The notes under the pieces: model-generated | Told to the model about the DNA's origin: nothing | What the model saw: the letters and a program-made list of their open reading frames with translations, nothing else | Databases searched by the model: none | Source of the DNA: Glossina fuscipes | Taxonomy: Eukaryota; Arthropoda; Insecta; Diptera; Glossinidae | Direction of reading: 5' to 3' | Length of the DNA: 64,000 nucleotides | Assembly (NCBI RefSeq): GCF_014805625.2 | Contig: NW_023998485.1 | Location: forward strand, 1,051,040 to 1,115,039 | Translations under genes and position numbers: made by a program | Shown here: piece by piece, positions 1 through 12,500 of the stretch | Position numbering within the stretch: position 1 is the stretch's first letter | Layout of the letters: the number at the start of each line of letters is the position of its first letter

Positions 1-362
1 AAAATTGCTCGCATGATAATATTTTCTTATGACAATTCATGATTTTTAAGCGAAATGCGTTGTCTGGTCTGTGTTATTACTCCTACTGCAAAGAGAATAA
101 CAGGTTTGTTAAGTGGTTGCAAGTTGCAGCAGTACGCATCCCAGAATACGTCGCGTAGCGCGATCTGAGTGCACATAGGGTTTCGCGTTATATATGTTTG
201 TTTCCTTGAAATATTAAACGCGGCCTTGTACTCAACTCCTTTTTATTCTCTTGAGTTATTTTAGTATTTAAGAACTCGACTTGACCGTGTAAAAGAGTCT
301 TATTTACCCATTAATATTCGTAATTGTACAGTGATTTTACGCTATATGCTAAGTAACTATAG
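1..362. other. Left-edge spacer, nothing recognised
   Basis: No reading frame, RNA gene or repeat could be supported here. The last bases before 363 end in a pyrimidine-poor ag that could serve as a weak splice acceptor for the open stretch that follows. Confidence 0.4.
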
Positions 363-511
363 CGAGTCACCAGCGCGGCGACATTAACTATGCCAACTTT
401 ATCACGTCTAATATTGATACATCCTTGAAGGAACAAGTTGGAACAATAAACTTTTTTCACCTGCGTGAAGCCATGTCTGAGGTATATGAAAACATGAAGC
501 CCTACGCGTAG
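363..511 (+). CDS. Possible terminal coding exon of an unidentified gene
   Basis: An open frame of 48 codons follows an ag at 361-362 and ends at TAG 509-511. Its residue composition is protein-like (segments such as NYANFITSNIDTSLKEQVG and LREAMSEVYENMKPYA) and local GC is higher than in the flanks. No ATG or upstream partner exon was found inside the window, so if real it would be the last exon of a gene starting to the left. I do not recognise the protein. The opposite strand is also open over much of this stretch (553-311), so chance openness caused by the higher GC is a fair alternative. Confidence 0.3.
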
Positions 512-1199
512 CTTGCTATGTTCTTCTATTCTACCTAGGCAAAGTCGGTGCAATATGCTGTCGGGCTACTTTTGGAGATACACATCCAACCAGACATTTC
601 AAAAATTCAGTTCATTCGTATATTAACTAAAATTGAATTGGGGTTTCTTTAGTAAACAATTAAGTATATTTAATGAAAAGTTGCATTTTGATCTTTTTTG
701 TCTTTCCGTAGCTATTTATATAAAAAGAAACAAGAGCTGTGCCTCTACGTTCGCAATTCAGATTTGTCGGAATTATTTTCTCGTATGCTAATTTCTATTC
801 GATAAACGATTCAAATTAAGTGTATTCAATTAATATACTATTATAATTAAGTTTTTTTCATTTGATTCTTAAATAGTCCTCTGCTTAATCGCACTTTATA
901 TGCATTTGCATGTATAAAATGAAAATAATGTAAAGAAATTCACTCTTTCTCTATTTTTCTCTTTGCTTTCTTTATGTGCGTATTTGGAATGCGTCTACAC
1001 TTATGGCGCTCATGTAAAGATCGTGACATTCTAGATGTTGAGTTAAACTCAATTTCTAAACCTTCTTTTGTATATCAATAAATTCAACAGATCAGTTAAG
1101 CATAGATAGTCGAACGTTGTACATTGAGAACGGCAAGTGAAAATTGAAATTCTCGAAAAATATTTCAATTCATTTTAATCTATTTTATTTATCAGAAAC
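512..1199. other. Spacer and probable 5' region of the mannosidase gene
   Basis: AT-rich and non-coding as far as I can see. It contains a TATA-like stretch at 714-726 and probably the untranslated leader of the mannosidase transcript. No repeat was recognised. Confidence 0.4.
714..726 (+). promoter_or_regulatory. TATA-like element upstream of the mannosidase gene
   Basis: TTTATATAAAAAG lies about 480 bases before the mannosidase ATG. A TCAGATTT initiator-like sequence follows about 40 bases later, which is further than the usual 25-30. This is a candidate core promoter only; the DNA is AT-rich enough for chance matches. Confidence 0.25.
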
Positions 1200-4100
1200 A
1201 TGCTCAGCATATGGAGAATAATTGCCTACGTGTGGTTTACGGCAGCTTTATTACATGGTGTTGAATTGCGACCTCAGCGCACTGAAGGCGAACTTTTGAC
1301 AAACGCTCAGTGCGGTTATGAGGTTAATTATTCGTTAAACTACTTCTAAAAACAAAAATAAATAAGTAACTCATTTCCATTTCTATGCAGAGTTGTCCTA
1401 AAGTTCAATCTAATATGTTGAATGTCCATTTGATACCGCATACCCATGACGACGTTGGTTGGTTGAAAACGGTTGATCAATATTATTATGGCAGTGAAAC
1501 TTTGATACAAAAAGCCGGTGTTCAGTATATAATAGATTCTGTTATTCAGGAACTTTTAAGAGATCCTGAAAAGCGTTTTATATACGTAGAATCGGCCTTC
1601 TTCTTCAAGTGGTGGCGTGAACAAAACGAGGAATTGCAAGAGCAAGTTAAAATGTTGGTGAATGAAGGACGTCTGGAATTCATAGGCGGTGCGTGGAGTA
1701 TGAATGATGAGGCTACCACACATTATCAAAGTATTATCGATCAATTTGCATGGGGTCTAAGGTGAGTTCGAAAACCGATTTGTATTTGGATACGCTAATA
1801 ATAATTAGTTATTTTTCTTTTTATTATTCACTTCTGTAAACTCTTTTCCAAACCATAAAAATCTTATCAGTATTAGTGTAGTATATTATACACATAAACA
1901 CAACGTTATAAACCACTGTACAGCCGTATAAAATTTGCATGGAAATATGCCTCCATAATGTATGCATATCACTGATCGGCATGAGAAACGGAATTCAATG
2001 CAATTGTCTCTATATAATTATCTATAGAAACGGCAGTTATCATCTTAGTACTCTCTCTAGAGCAAGAAATTCAATGTTAAGTTTCTCTGAATTAGTTAAA
2101 TTCGCTAATCATAAGCAAACATCAGAATATTAAATTTATTATATCATGTTTCGATATTTCTAACCGTCCACATTTCGCATTCACTTACGTAGCCCTTCCT
2201 CCGACTTGCAAGGTATGTTTCGTACTATAAACATTGGTTCTTTAGTTTCAAATATGTTTACAAAGGAACAATAAAGCTAACAAAACAGTGGACATCAGAA
2301 AATTTGAATAAAAGTACTTTCTGGTCTACTTTTTGTATTATTTTATTCTCCATTTTAGGCGGTTAAATGACACCTTCGGTAAATGTTCGCGGCCACGCAT
2401 TGGTTGGCAAATTGATCCGTTCGGTCACTCAAGGGAGATGGCTTCCATGTTTGCTCAAATGGGTTATGATGGCTTATTTTTTGGTCGGTTGGATTACCAA
2501 GACAAAAGTGAACGGTTGCTGACAAAGACACCCGAAATGATTTGGAGAGCTTCGGCTAATTTGGGTAAATGCAATATTTAATCAAGAGAAAAATTAACCT
2601 CTTAAGGTGAATCATGGCTAACTACAACTTTAAGTTCACATGATTACAAAATTTTTTGGCAAGATAAGCATTGACGAGCGATAATGATCGATCAGGTTCG
2701 CAATCGAATAGTCTGTCCGTATATTCAATCTTTGCAATCACTGCCGTCGTAGAGCTAAAACAAGATTGTAAATGTGCGATCTGCCTTGACAGCAATATAA
2801 TTTTAAAGTCGAGATCAATATTAAGTCGTTTCTGTCTATTGACCTAATAACCGCTCTCACTTGAGAAGTAAGCCTTATTATTGCCAATTTAGAATGAATA
2901 TAAATTTCAAATATGGTTACAATTATCGTGGGATAAGCGGATTTTGCGGATTAAACGTGCAATTAAGTAAAAATCGTAATGCTATCTTGTGAGCACGAAA
3001 CTGCGGATCTGCTTTCCGCAAGGCTATTGAAAGTATTGGCACATTTTTTTTTTGGGATAAAACTATTAGCCATAAACCTGCCATGTTTGTTTTTTTTTTT
3101 TTTAAATCTGGCCTTATTCCTATCATAATCCCATTGAAATCGCAAGACAAACTTTGTCAAAAATGTAAAAAGCATTGATTTTACTTGAAATTTATTTTTT
3201 TTAACTCCCTCAATAACCGCCTGTAAAATTAGTTAGAACTAATCAATCCAAGCTCTTCACGTGTCACTGGAGAATGCTGATTTGGAGCTACAGCTGGAAG
3301 AAAATCGCTTCTAGATTGTTCTTGGATATTTAAAATATAATTTAAGACGACGGAAATAATTCGCTGAAATAGATAAAGTATTACCAGTTAATAGATTTAC
3401 AGATTCATAATCGCCGAAACTTTTTGCATCTATCAAGCTACACCCGCCTGTTGCCATCACTGGTAGTTTCGTTAACACGAAATTCTCATACGTAATCTTA
3501 CACGAATCTTTAAGGCTTTCTAAAAATAGTTGTGATTTAAAATTGTTCAGCGAATCAGGTCTGCCATGATTGACCAGATGAGATAATCACTCTTCTAAAA
3601 TATGAACCTCCTACAATGTGGCCTATTATGATTACAACGATTCTAAATTTAGGTAAATCTTCCGATTTATTTACTGGCGCTTTATACAATCATTATCAGC
3701 CGCCTCCAGGGTTTTGTTTCGACATATTATGCGCCGATGAACCTATTATAGACGGCAAGCACAGTCCTGAAAATAATGTCAAAAGACGAGTAAGTTTTCT
3801 TGCTTGTACCTCTTTTAAATATCGAAAGCTACTTTTAAACAACGCTAAATGTTATTTAAATATATGTAATAAAACGGTTAATAACGTTGAAAAAAATATA
3901 TATTTAGGTCGATGATTTCTTCAAATTTGTTCGCAAGCAGGCACAATATTATCGTACTAATCAAATCATAATAACCATGGGCGGTGATTTCACATATCAA
4001 GATGCTAACGTATACTATAAAAATTTGGATAAATTAATACGGTAAAAAAATTTTGAAAAGAGGAAACGAAATTTTGGTTAAAAGTTCTTTTAAAAATTCA

Positions 4101-6896
4101 TTAACATATTAACATGCATGATATCACTGTCACAGTCATTGAAAACGATTTTTATTAAATTTGCTTTGCAAATTTTTAGATCAACGATTTTTTAGCTATA
4201 GTAGAGAAAATGGCTAAATCGTATCGAAGCCGTAATGTCCTGATAACAATGGGCGAAGATTTTAATTATCAGCACGCTGGTATGTGGTATAAAAATTTGG
4301 ATAAACTTATTAAGTGAGTAAGAATTATAAAGACAAACAATTTTGACCAAAACTTTTAACCAAAGTTCAATATTATTCCCTTAATTTTAAAATGAATGAA
4401 TTGAATAAAAATTTACTGGTTTCTCTCCAGATATGCCAATGCTCGTCAAGCCAATGGCTCCGAAATAAACCTTTTGTATTCCACTCCTTCTTGCTATTTA
4501 AAATCGTTGCATGATGCTGACATTACTTGGCCCACAAAAGATGATGATTTTTTTCCCTATGCCTCAGATCCTCACGCTTATTGGACTGGTTATTTTGCTT
4601 CGCGGCCAACTCTTAAACGTTTCGAACGAGTTGGTAATCATTTCTTGCAAGTATGTAAACAGTTAACGGCTTTGCCACCCAGTATGTATCCCGAGTGGTT
4701 GCCTCATTTAAGTTTTATGCGTGAAACAATGGGTATAATGCAGCATCATGACGCGGTTACAGGTACGGAAAAGCAAAAAGTTGCATACGATTATGCTAAG
4801 CGTTTAGAAGTCGCCTTCAGGGCTTGTGGGGCAAATACTCGCGCAGCTTTAAATATTTTAACAACCGGTGATAAACCAAAGCCTGTTGAAGGTCATAAAC
4901 CAAGACCAGTAAAATTTGAGTTTAAAACCTGTGCTTTACTGAATATTAGTCTATGTGATGTTTCCGAGCAAAGTGAACACTTTGTCTTGACGCTGTACAA
5001 TCCACTCTCTTCTTCACTAGCAGAGTATATTAGAGTGCCCGTGCCAGATAACAATTACCAGGTCCTTAATGATAAAGGTAAGATTTCAGATTTCTCATTC
5101 TATATCTATTTAAGAATTTTTTTTATATACAGGAGCTATTTTGGAAGCCCAGTATGTACCTATTCCACGAGGCCTCATGGATTTAGTCTACCGCCACTCA
5201 AAGACCAAATATGACATGGTTTTCTTCGCAGACGAACTACCTCCTCTTGGTTATCGTTCGTATTATATTAAAAAAACTAAGGAGCGTCCTTTAAAACCTG
5301 TACCTGATTCCCCTAATACCTCTAGCATGACAAGCGTAGGAAATGAGGTTAGTTTCGCAAAAAATGCTTTTCTTTGCTTACGAAGCATTGTATTTATAGT
5401 ATATTCGTTTGAACTTTGACACGAACGGGTTTTTGTCTGCTGTAACTGTTGAAGGTATGACACGTATCATCAGTCAAGATTTCTTATATTACGAAGGGGC
5501 CGTAGGTAACAATATGGAATTCCGAAACAGATCTTCTGGTGCGTACATATTCCGCCCGCAAAATGATTCAATGAAAATTACAACTACCGATGTTGATATT
5601 ACGGTCTATCGAGGATCTTTGGTCGAAGAAGTCCATCAAAAATTTAATAATTGGATTAGCCAAGTAGTACGAATCTACAGTCAGAAAAACTATGCGGAAT
5701 TTGAATGGCTAGTTGGGCCTATACCGGTAGATGATGATATAGGCAAAGAGATTATTACTCGTTTTGACACTGATATTAAATCTGAAGGTATGTTTTTTAC
5801 CGACTCAAACGGCCGTGAGATGATAAAACGTCTGCGTAATCATCGCGATACATGGAATCTTGAGATTTTGGAACCAGCAGCTGGCAACTACTATCCAATA
5901 ACTACGAAAATAGCTTTGGAAGACGATCGTGCACGCGTAGCTATTTTAACAGATAGAGCACAAGGTGGTTCTTCCTTACGGAATGGTTCTTTAGAACTAA
6001 TGGTTCATCGCCGTTTACTACATGACGACGCCTTCGGAGTAGATGAAGCCTTAAATGAAACCGCTTATGGGCACGGTCTGATAGCCCGGGGGACACATTA
6101 CCTAATGGTAGGCTTTTCGCAGAAAAATGATAGTCCTACGCAAAAAGCATTGGAACGTTTTGCTCAATTGGAAGTAACTTTGCCCACTTGGAAATTCTTT
6201 AGCAAAACGAATTACACCTTTGAAGAGTGGATGACGAGTTTTAATAATAGTGTAAATATTAATAAAATTTACAAATCTTGTAAAATTTTGATTTTATTTT
6301 TTTTTTTTGGTTTTAAGTTTACTGGTCTTGGAGCATCTTTACCTAGAAATATACATCTTCTAACATTGGAACCTTGGCATAACGGTGAACTGTTAGTACG
6401 ATTTGAGCACATTCTTGAAAAAGATGAAGATCCGGAATTTTCCAAATCAGTTAAATTTAATATTAAGGAAGTTCTAAGTAATTTCGAAATACAGGATGTA
6501 CGTGAGACCACTTTAGATGGTAATGCTTGGTTAGATGAACATCGCCGCATGGAATTTGTTTCAGATCCAGAAAGCGTTGATTTTGTAAATTATGCTACGC
6601 TTTCTGAAGACCTTCAAAGTGCCCACTTGTTAAAAGCCCATAGGCCCTTAACAAAATCTGAATATCATAAGGAAGCATTACCGCATTTTGACTTAGGATC
6701 AAAAAGAGATCCCACACCGAGCACACATTTAAACACAATACGCAGAAATACATTGGAGCAAATGAAATTAGATGAAAAAAATTTAAAACATCCACGCGGA
6801 AAGTTCAACAACAAATATGATGTAGAATTAAATGCTATGCAGATTCGTACTTTTGTGATATATTTACGCCAAAATAATTCATTCGCTTCAGAATAA
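1200..6896 (+). CDS. Lysosomal alpha-mannosidase (GH38), MAN2B1/LManII-like
   Basis: Secreted/lysosomal enzyme that removes alpha-linked mannose from N-glycan fragments. Coding exons: 1200-1322, 1391-1761, 2359-2564, 3653-3789, 3908-4041 or 4180-4313, 4431-5077, 5133-5347, 5400-6251, 6318-6896. They join in frame through GT-AG introns to 1087 aa, close to the family's roughly 1000. Residues 1-22 form a signal peptide (hydrophobic after MLSIWR). GH38 signatures: HTHDDVGW (zinc His/Asp), [12 protein letters not shown] (nucleophile Asp), MGGDF or MGEDF (predicted acid/base Asp) and MQHHDAVTG (zinc His). The C-terminal [10 protein letters not shown] matches the family end. The start is the only ATG giving a signal peptide followed by the conserved CGYESCP. 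An AATAAA at 6892-6897 overlaps the stop codon. Odd points: a duplicated exon 5 and a 66-base last intron with no stop. Drosophila has several lysosomal mannosidase paralogues, so the exact orthologue is not assigned. Confidence 0.95.
3908..4041 (+). other. Mannosidase exon 5a (first of two alternative exons)
   Basis: 134-base exon encoding [11 protein letters not shown]...[13 protein letters not shown]...KNLDKLI. It starts in phase 0 after tatttag and ends in phase 2 before GTAAAA. It carries the predicted catalytic acid/base region. It pairs with exon 5b, which has the same length and phases. Confidence 0.85.
4180..4313 (+). other. Mannosidase exon 5b (alternative copy of exon 5)
   Basis: 134-base exon after aatttttag, ending before GTGAGT. 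It encodes [11 protein letters not shown]...[13 protein letters not shown]...KNLDKLI. It matches exon 5a at 24 of 44 residues by eye, with no gaps and the same 0/2 phases. Using both copies would shift the frame, so they must be alternatives. Its Trp in [10 protein letters not shown] is the more family-typical residue. Confidence 0.8.
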
Positions 6897-7930
6897 AATA
6901 AAGTGGCATAAACGGTTTATTTACTCACTTTTCTACAATTTTGTCCAATTGAATCTCTATCGAAGTTTTAAGCATCAATATTATAGGTAGACAAGCGAAG
7001 TGGTATTGTGTTACAACAGCTCCACCAGATAAATAACCACAAATTACACAATTTACTGTTCTACGCACGATTTTTTCGTATCTCTACTTCATTCTTTTAT
7101 CTAAAGTATTCGATCAAAACCAGTGGAAGACACAGATGCTAGCGAGCGACAAATATGTATCCAGCACCATAGACACTTTTGAACAACAGAGTAAAATCGA
7201 CGAGGCTTTACTTTTGTGTTATATCCCCATAGCAAGTGTTTTACGGCAATGAGGGATTAGTCCACCCAAAAAAACAAAGAAAAATTGTAGGTATTCTTGC
7301 GCTAAATGTTCACAGTTATAATTCTTGAGAGCAAATATCTAAATATGTGTTAATAAGATCACAAGATTATCGCACGAGAAAGACAAGAAATAGAGAAAAT
7401 ATTACGTCAGTATACGGAATTTTCAAGAGCTAAGCACGGCAAATATTTAAATCTTTTTGTTTGCTAAAAATTTTTTCCTTGAAAAGCATTCCCATTTACA
7501 AAGCACTCTATCGCAATTTTATCTGATATTACTGAAGAACATATGCATAATAGTTTGATTACGAATATAAAAATATTTTTGAGAATAGAATATTGCGTAT
7601 TTTTAAGTAGGGGGTGATTTGGTTAAAAAAAGTAAATAAGAAAGATTCTGTTCTTCCCGAAGATAGTTCTTAAGATGAGCCTACATTGGCTGCGTTCCAA
7701 TTGTTATCCCCCCTTTCCGCATTTTTGCCCCTTATTAGATGGAAAGCTTCAAGAACTATGAACTGTAATTCTTTTTTCAGAAGAAAACACAACTGTTCAC
7801 TGTACGAACGATCATAAGGCGACCTCCCACATGCGCACGTTAGTGGACTGTAAATACAATAACGAATTCTTTGCATATGCAATGTTTCTTAATTGAATTT
7901 TCGTAGGTAGCGAATTGAGAATATACAAGT
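6897..7930. other. Intergenic spacer
   Basis: AT-rich sequence downstream of the mannosidase polyadenylation signal. A slightly GC-richer patch near 7670-7880 is open on the minus strand for 70 codons, but its product resembles nothing I know. No gene supported. Confidence 0.4.
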
Positions 7931-8579
7931 AAAAAAGTTATATTCAGTGGCGGCCGAATCTTGTATACCCGCCACTACGCTTTTCCCATTTGATGACCAT
8001 ATCGCTGGTATTGTTAAGAAAAATATAAACGCGGTGTCTGCCATATTCATTTTAGGATTAACCCATTTTATATCGTTATTTGGGAATGTACAGAATGGTT
8101 TTAAACATTGGGTCTTGTCAAAAAAGTGAAAAAAATAAAATTTACTCACTTGTAACTTTGTGCGGTCATGGCCGATTTTTTCCATTTTGCACGTAAAGAG
8201 TAGAGTGCTTCGTAAATTAAATGTGGTAAATTTGATCCTTATAACTTTTATAATTTCCGAGTAGCGAGCAAACACCCAAAAAATTAAAAAAAAAAAAAAA
8301 CGGTGTTGCGTTCAGTTTATGTTTCACTGCGGGATACTGTTGGCCCATTTTCAATACCAACACAAACTGCAATGTTTCAATGTTGCAAAAACTGCCAATG
8401 TTTCTACCAAATTTGAAGCCGATGTATTCATTTTTGCGACCAGGAGAGTGCCAAATACATATAGACACACAAACGGACAGATCTGACTTAATTAATTCAG
8501 AATTTCAGGCTGATCAAGAATATGTATACTGTAAAGGATCTCTGAAGTTTCCTTTTGGCTGTTACATACATTTTTAGGA
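7931..8579 (+). repeat. Interspersed repeat, fly-type family, copy 1
   Basis: It begins with AAAAAGTTATATTC and a GGCGGCCGAATC segment followed by TATACCCGCCAC. It ends with a CACAAACGGACAGAT motif, TGATCAAGAATATGTATACT and GGCTGTTACATACATTTT. That tail strongly resembles a very common interspersed repeat of flies (GGACAGACGG...TGATCAAGAATATATATACTTTA...CTGTTACATAC). A diverged copy lies at 41842-42440. Short open frames within are accidental. Class (Helitron-like, MITE or other) is not decided. Confidence 0.7.
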
Positions 8580-9552
8580 GGAAAAAAACAGTAGTGGGTT
8601 ATTTTTCGATATAACCACAAAAGAAAACTTTGTCTTAAGGATTCTAGATTTTCTGGCTAATACATACTGTTTAAAGCGATTTGTATCTGCGTTTTGAGAA
8701 GCTAATTTTTGACTGCAAGAAAGCATTTTTTATGTTTTTATTTCCGTATTTCATGGTGAGTCTCACCAGGTCTTCTATTTGGAGTGAAGAACAGTGTAAC
8801 AGAGTTGCAAAAAGCAATTTTGCCGATTTTATCTGTGAAGTTTAAAAAATCAAGAAGGTTAGCTGCTAACTTCATCCGTTGGAAAGATATAAAAGTACTC
8901 GTATCTTGGAATGTGCCTAAATATGTTAAAAAAAAGGTCCCTGGTATAGACATAGCTGACTTTATGTAATGCCAACGAAAGGTTAATTTACATCAGGATG
9001 CATTGTACGTCTCCGATGATGTGTAAAATACTATGATACATATATAAAATAAATATGAGTTTAATGAATAGTGGCATTCTGACGTCACTATATAGTTCCT
9101 GCGAAAGGAATGTATCTATTTCCTTTCTATACGTATGAATATGGATTGTTTAATAGAATCGTATTATTCACGAAAGGATAATAAATTTCACTCGCCACGG
9201 ACTAGTTGTCTTTTAAGGCTATGCGTGATAGAATCGATTGAGTATTTAAGGAAGAAAAAAACTCCCAAATTTAGATGCGGCAATAGAAACATCCCTTAAA
9301 AGCAGCTAATTGAATGTAAAATCAAAAGCAAGCTTCGTGAAACTTGTCTTTAAAAATTCATGAATACATTGGTAAAGCACCAGCAAAAATTAATGCATTT
9401 CCTATGTTTCATGTTAATTTTCAGCGATTAAATACACATTTTTAATTAACTATTTCATATCATATCATTTGTAATGCTTAATGTAACTAACGAGTCGTGA
9501 GTAAGACTTTGTTGAAGTAGCACGCACAGTTTGTAGAGTAGATTGAAGTGTG
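8580..9552. other. Spacer upstream of the pickpocket gene
   Basis: AT-rich, no gene or repeat recognised. It presumably contains the promoter and leader of the channel gene starting at 9553. Confidence 0.4.
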
Positions 9553-12500
9553 ATGTTTGCGACTGTTCAATCAGCTAAGCCGAAAGACCAAATTAAGTGG
9601 GAGAAATTGAAGGAAAAATTCAATTTCCTAAACGGCATTATAAATTATATAATTAAATATATAGAAAATTGCTCGATACATGGTCTGCACTTTCTAATTA
9701 AAGACGGTTTAACACTTTTCGAAAGGTAAATAGATCTGTTTTGTTTTTTCTTAAACTTTAGATTCCATTTATTTTTTGCTTAAACTTTAGATTATTTTGG
9801 TTAATTTTAGTAATATTGTCGCAATATTTTTGCGTATATATTGCTATGTCTTCAGTGTATATATACCAGACCAAAAATACTCATGTGGGCATAGAACGTG
9901 ATTTCTACTTCTGGAATACCAGTTTACCAAGTGTAACGATATGCCCAATGAAACGTATTGATGACGAAAAATTTGACGAGTTTTGCGAGTAATGTTTAAA
10001 AAGAAACATAGAAAAGGGTATCGCATTTAAAAGAAAGATGAAACTATTTTCTTATACATTTCAGCCATAACGATATAGTACTTGATCGTAAGAAAACTCT
10101 TCGAGATTTCTTGGAACAATTGGCAAACTCGACTTATATTAATTTCAAATATTTACCCGATTATGGATCTATATATAGAACTTTGGACAAATTGAACGTG
10201 AAACCTCAGCAATATATGGAATTAATTTATAACGTTACCGCTGACATGACCAGTAATCCAATCGACATGTATCGTGCACGTTGTATTCACGATAATGCAA
10301 ACATTAAGGTTCGACAAGTGCTGACGGAATACGGTTTATGTTATTTAACTAATAATTATCTCGGTCAAAAATACACATCAAGTTTTTTAATTTATGGCCA
10401 ATATCCAGACATAAATCCATTCGAGGCAAAGAAACCGTTCAGAAAAATCTTGAGTGGATCATTTTTTGACAAAGATGTTTCATATACTTTTATTGGATTT
10501 CCCGAAAGTATCGACGTAAGTGTAATTTCTTGTTAAGCATATAAAGCTACCGTTGCGCCCCGTTTACATGAACAAACAAAAAAATTAATAAATAAAAATA
10601 ATTTTTTTGATGACTAAAGTGTATCCCGTCACCTTACCAAGAAATTCATACATCATTGGCTTAAACTACTCTTGCATTCTTTTCTATTTTCTCTCAATAT
10701 ATTTTTCTGAAAAACCGATACCTGCTAACTTAATATTCACACAATTTTGAACTACCTTATCAATTTTGACTAACATATCAACAAAAATATTAGTGCTCCT
10801 AATTCCTAAGTTTTGTTTCAAACCTTGTCACAACATCTCCTAATAAATTGATCTGCACTACAATTATATGCCAAATTCTCGAAACTTATTGAAAATCATC
10901 ACACGAAAGTTTTGCAAATCAAAAAAAAAAAAAAAAAAAACAGATTTGCTTCATCCAACTAAAACAAATAGCATCCATTGAGGAAAACATTCTGAAGGCT
11001 GATTTATCGCAAAAAAAGTATACACCCAGTACACATCTTTTAGATGCAAAATTGTTATCGCGATACACATTTGGTAGTAGACTCGGTGCATTCCGAAAAT
11101 TTTGTATATAAACAATACTAAATTGCTTACTATATTTTCTTCAGCTCTTCGTACATAGTCCTTACGATGTAATGAAAGTGGATAGCAATTTTGGCTACGC
11201 TGAGGACCACTTAGAATTCGATCCTGTGACAATGGAAATTGTAACCGGCACAGGCTTCGATGAGTAATACCCAGCAGCAAATATAAAAGCACTTAATTCT
11301 CTTAATGAAATTTTTTTACTTTCAGAGCTTCAGTTAGACAACGTCATTGCCGTTTTCCTCACGAATCTAATTTAACTCATTTTCCCATTTACACAAAAAA
11401 TATATGTTTGCAAGAATGCCGCTTAAATTTAGTTTACAAAACCTGCAAATGCATACCGCATTTTTATCCTAATCGCTGTATGTTTTCTTATGTCCGCAAT
11501 CAGATAAGATTTTTTGAAATGAAACTATTCCTAAAATCGTGTACATATCTATATATAGATATAGTTCATATAAAAGCTTTCGTTTGGGATGTCACTGACA
11601 GAACTTTGTTTCGAATAACAAAACCTTTCTGTTGATTACATAATATTTCGCGCATCTCATTGGAATCGTATGCAAATGTCTATTCTTTCAATTTGTCACA
11701 AAAACATGTTCAGTTCATTTGCATCGCAATTAAAATTCTGTTTTGCTAACTTCTATGCTTTAAGAAATAAATAAACCAAAAAATTTTGCACAAAACCTTC
11801 AGTATTACTTTCGCCGCGCCGTAACGAGAGCTTTTACAATACGTCAAAAGTAGTCAAATACCGCATAGCAATAAACAAAGCGAAGGAAACGAAACGTTCT
11901 CTCTTGAAACTCTAGGCTATCATTTAAACAAAGAACGAAGCCAAATGCAATGATTTGAAATGAAAACACTATATTTGTTCCCAAATCTCTTGTTAATGAA
12001 TACTTAACAAAGTTTATGAATATCATTAACGACTTGTGCCTTTTTCCCCCAACTAAACAAAATTTCATCTCTCATACTTGGATTTTGAACCCACTTCAAG
12101 TAAAGTAAATACTTTACTCTTAAATAAGAGGAAGAGAAAAAGATGGAAGCAAGCAACAATTGTTTGTTCGTCTGTCGCAAAGATTAAGCACGGACATTCC
12201 TGCTAAAAATACTTCATTCAGCGTAATATATTCTGTAATAGGAGAAGCATTTGGCAAATTAGGGAAAATACACTACACGTCCCTATAAAATGGGTTCATG
12301 TAAGACGGGTTTATATAGAAGGAAAAATTTTGACAGTGTTCGTATAGCTCGCTAAAAGAGACTAATCAACTAATATGGTAAAAGAATGAGACAGATGTGT
12401 TAGTCTTAGAAGGTCTTTACTAAAGCGATTATAGCTACGATCCGTAATCGATTAATATATTAATTTCTATAATTATTAACAGTCGGTAAACCGAAAGCAG

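Noticed and set aside
3616..3652. Mannosidase exon 4 starting upstream at an ATG near 3616
   Set aside because: The ag at 3651-3652 gives the conserved [12 protein letters not shown] junction; the upstream part is intron that happens to be open.
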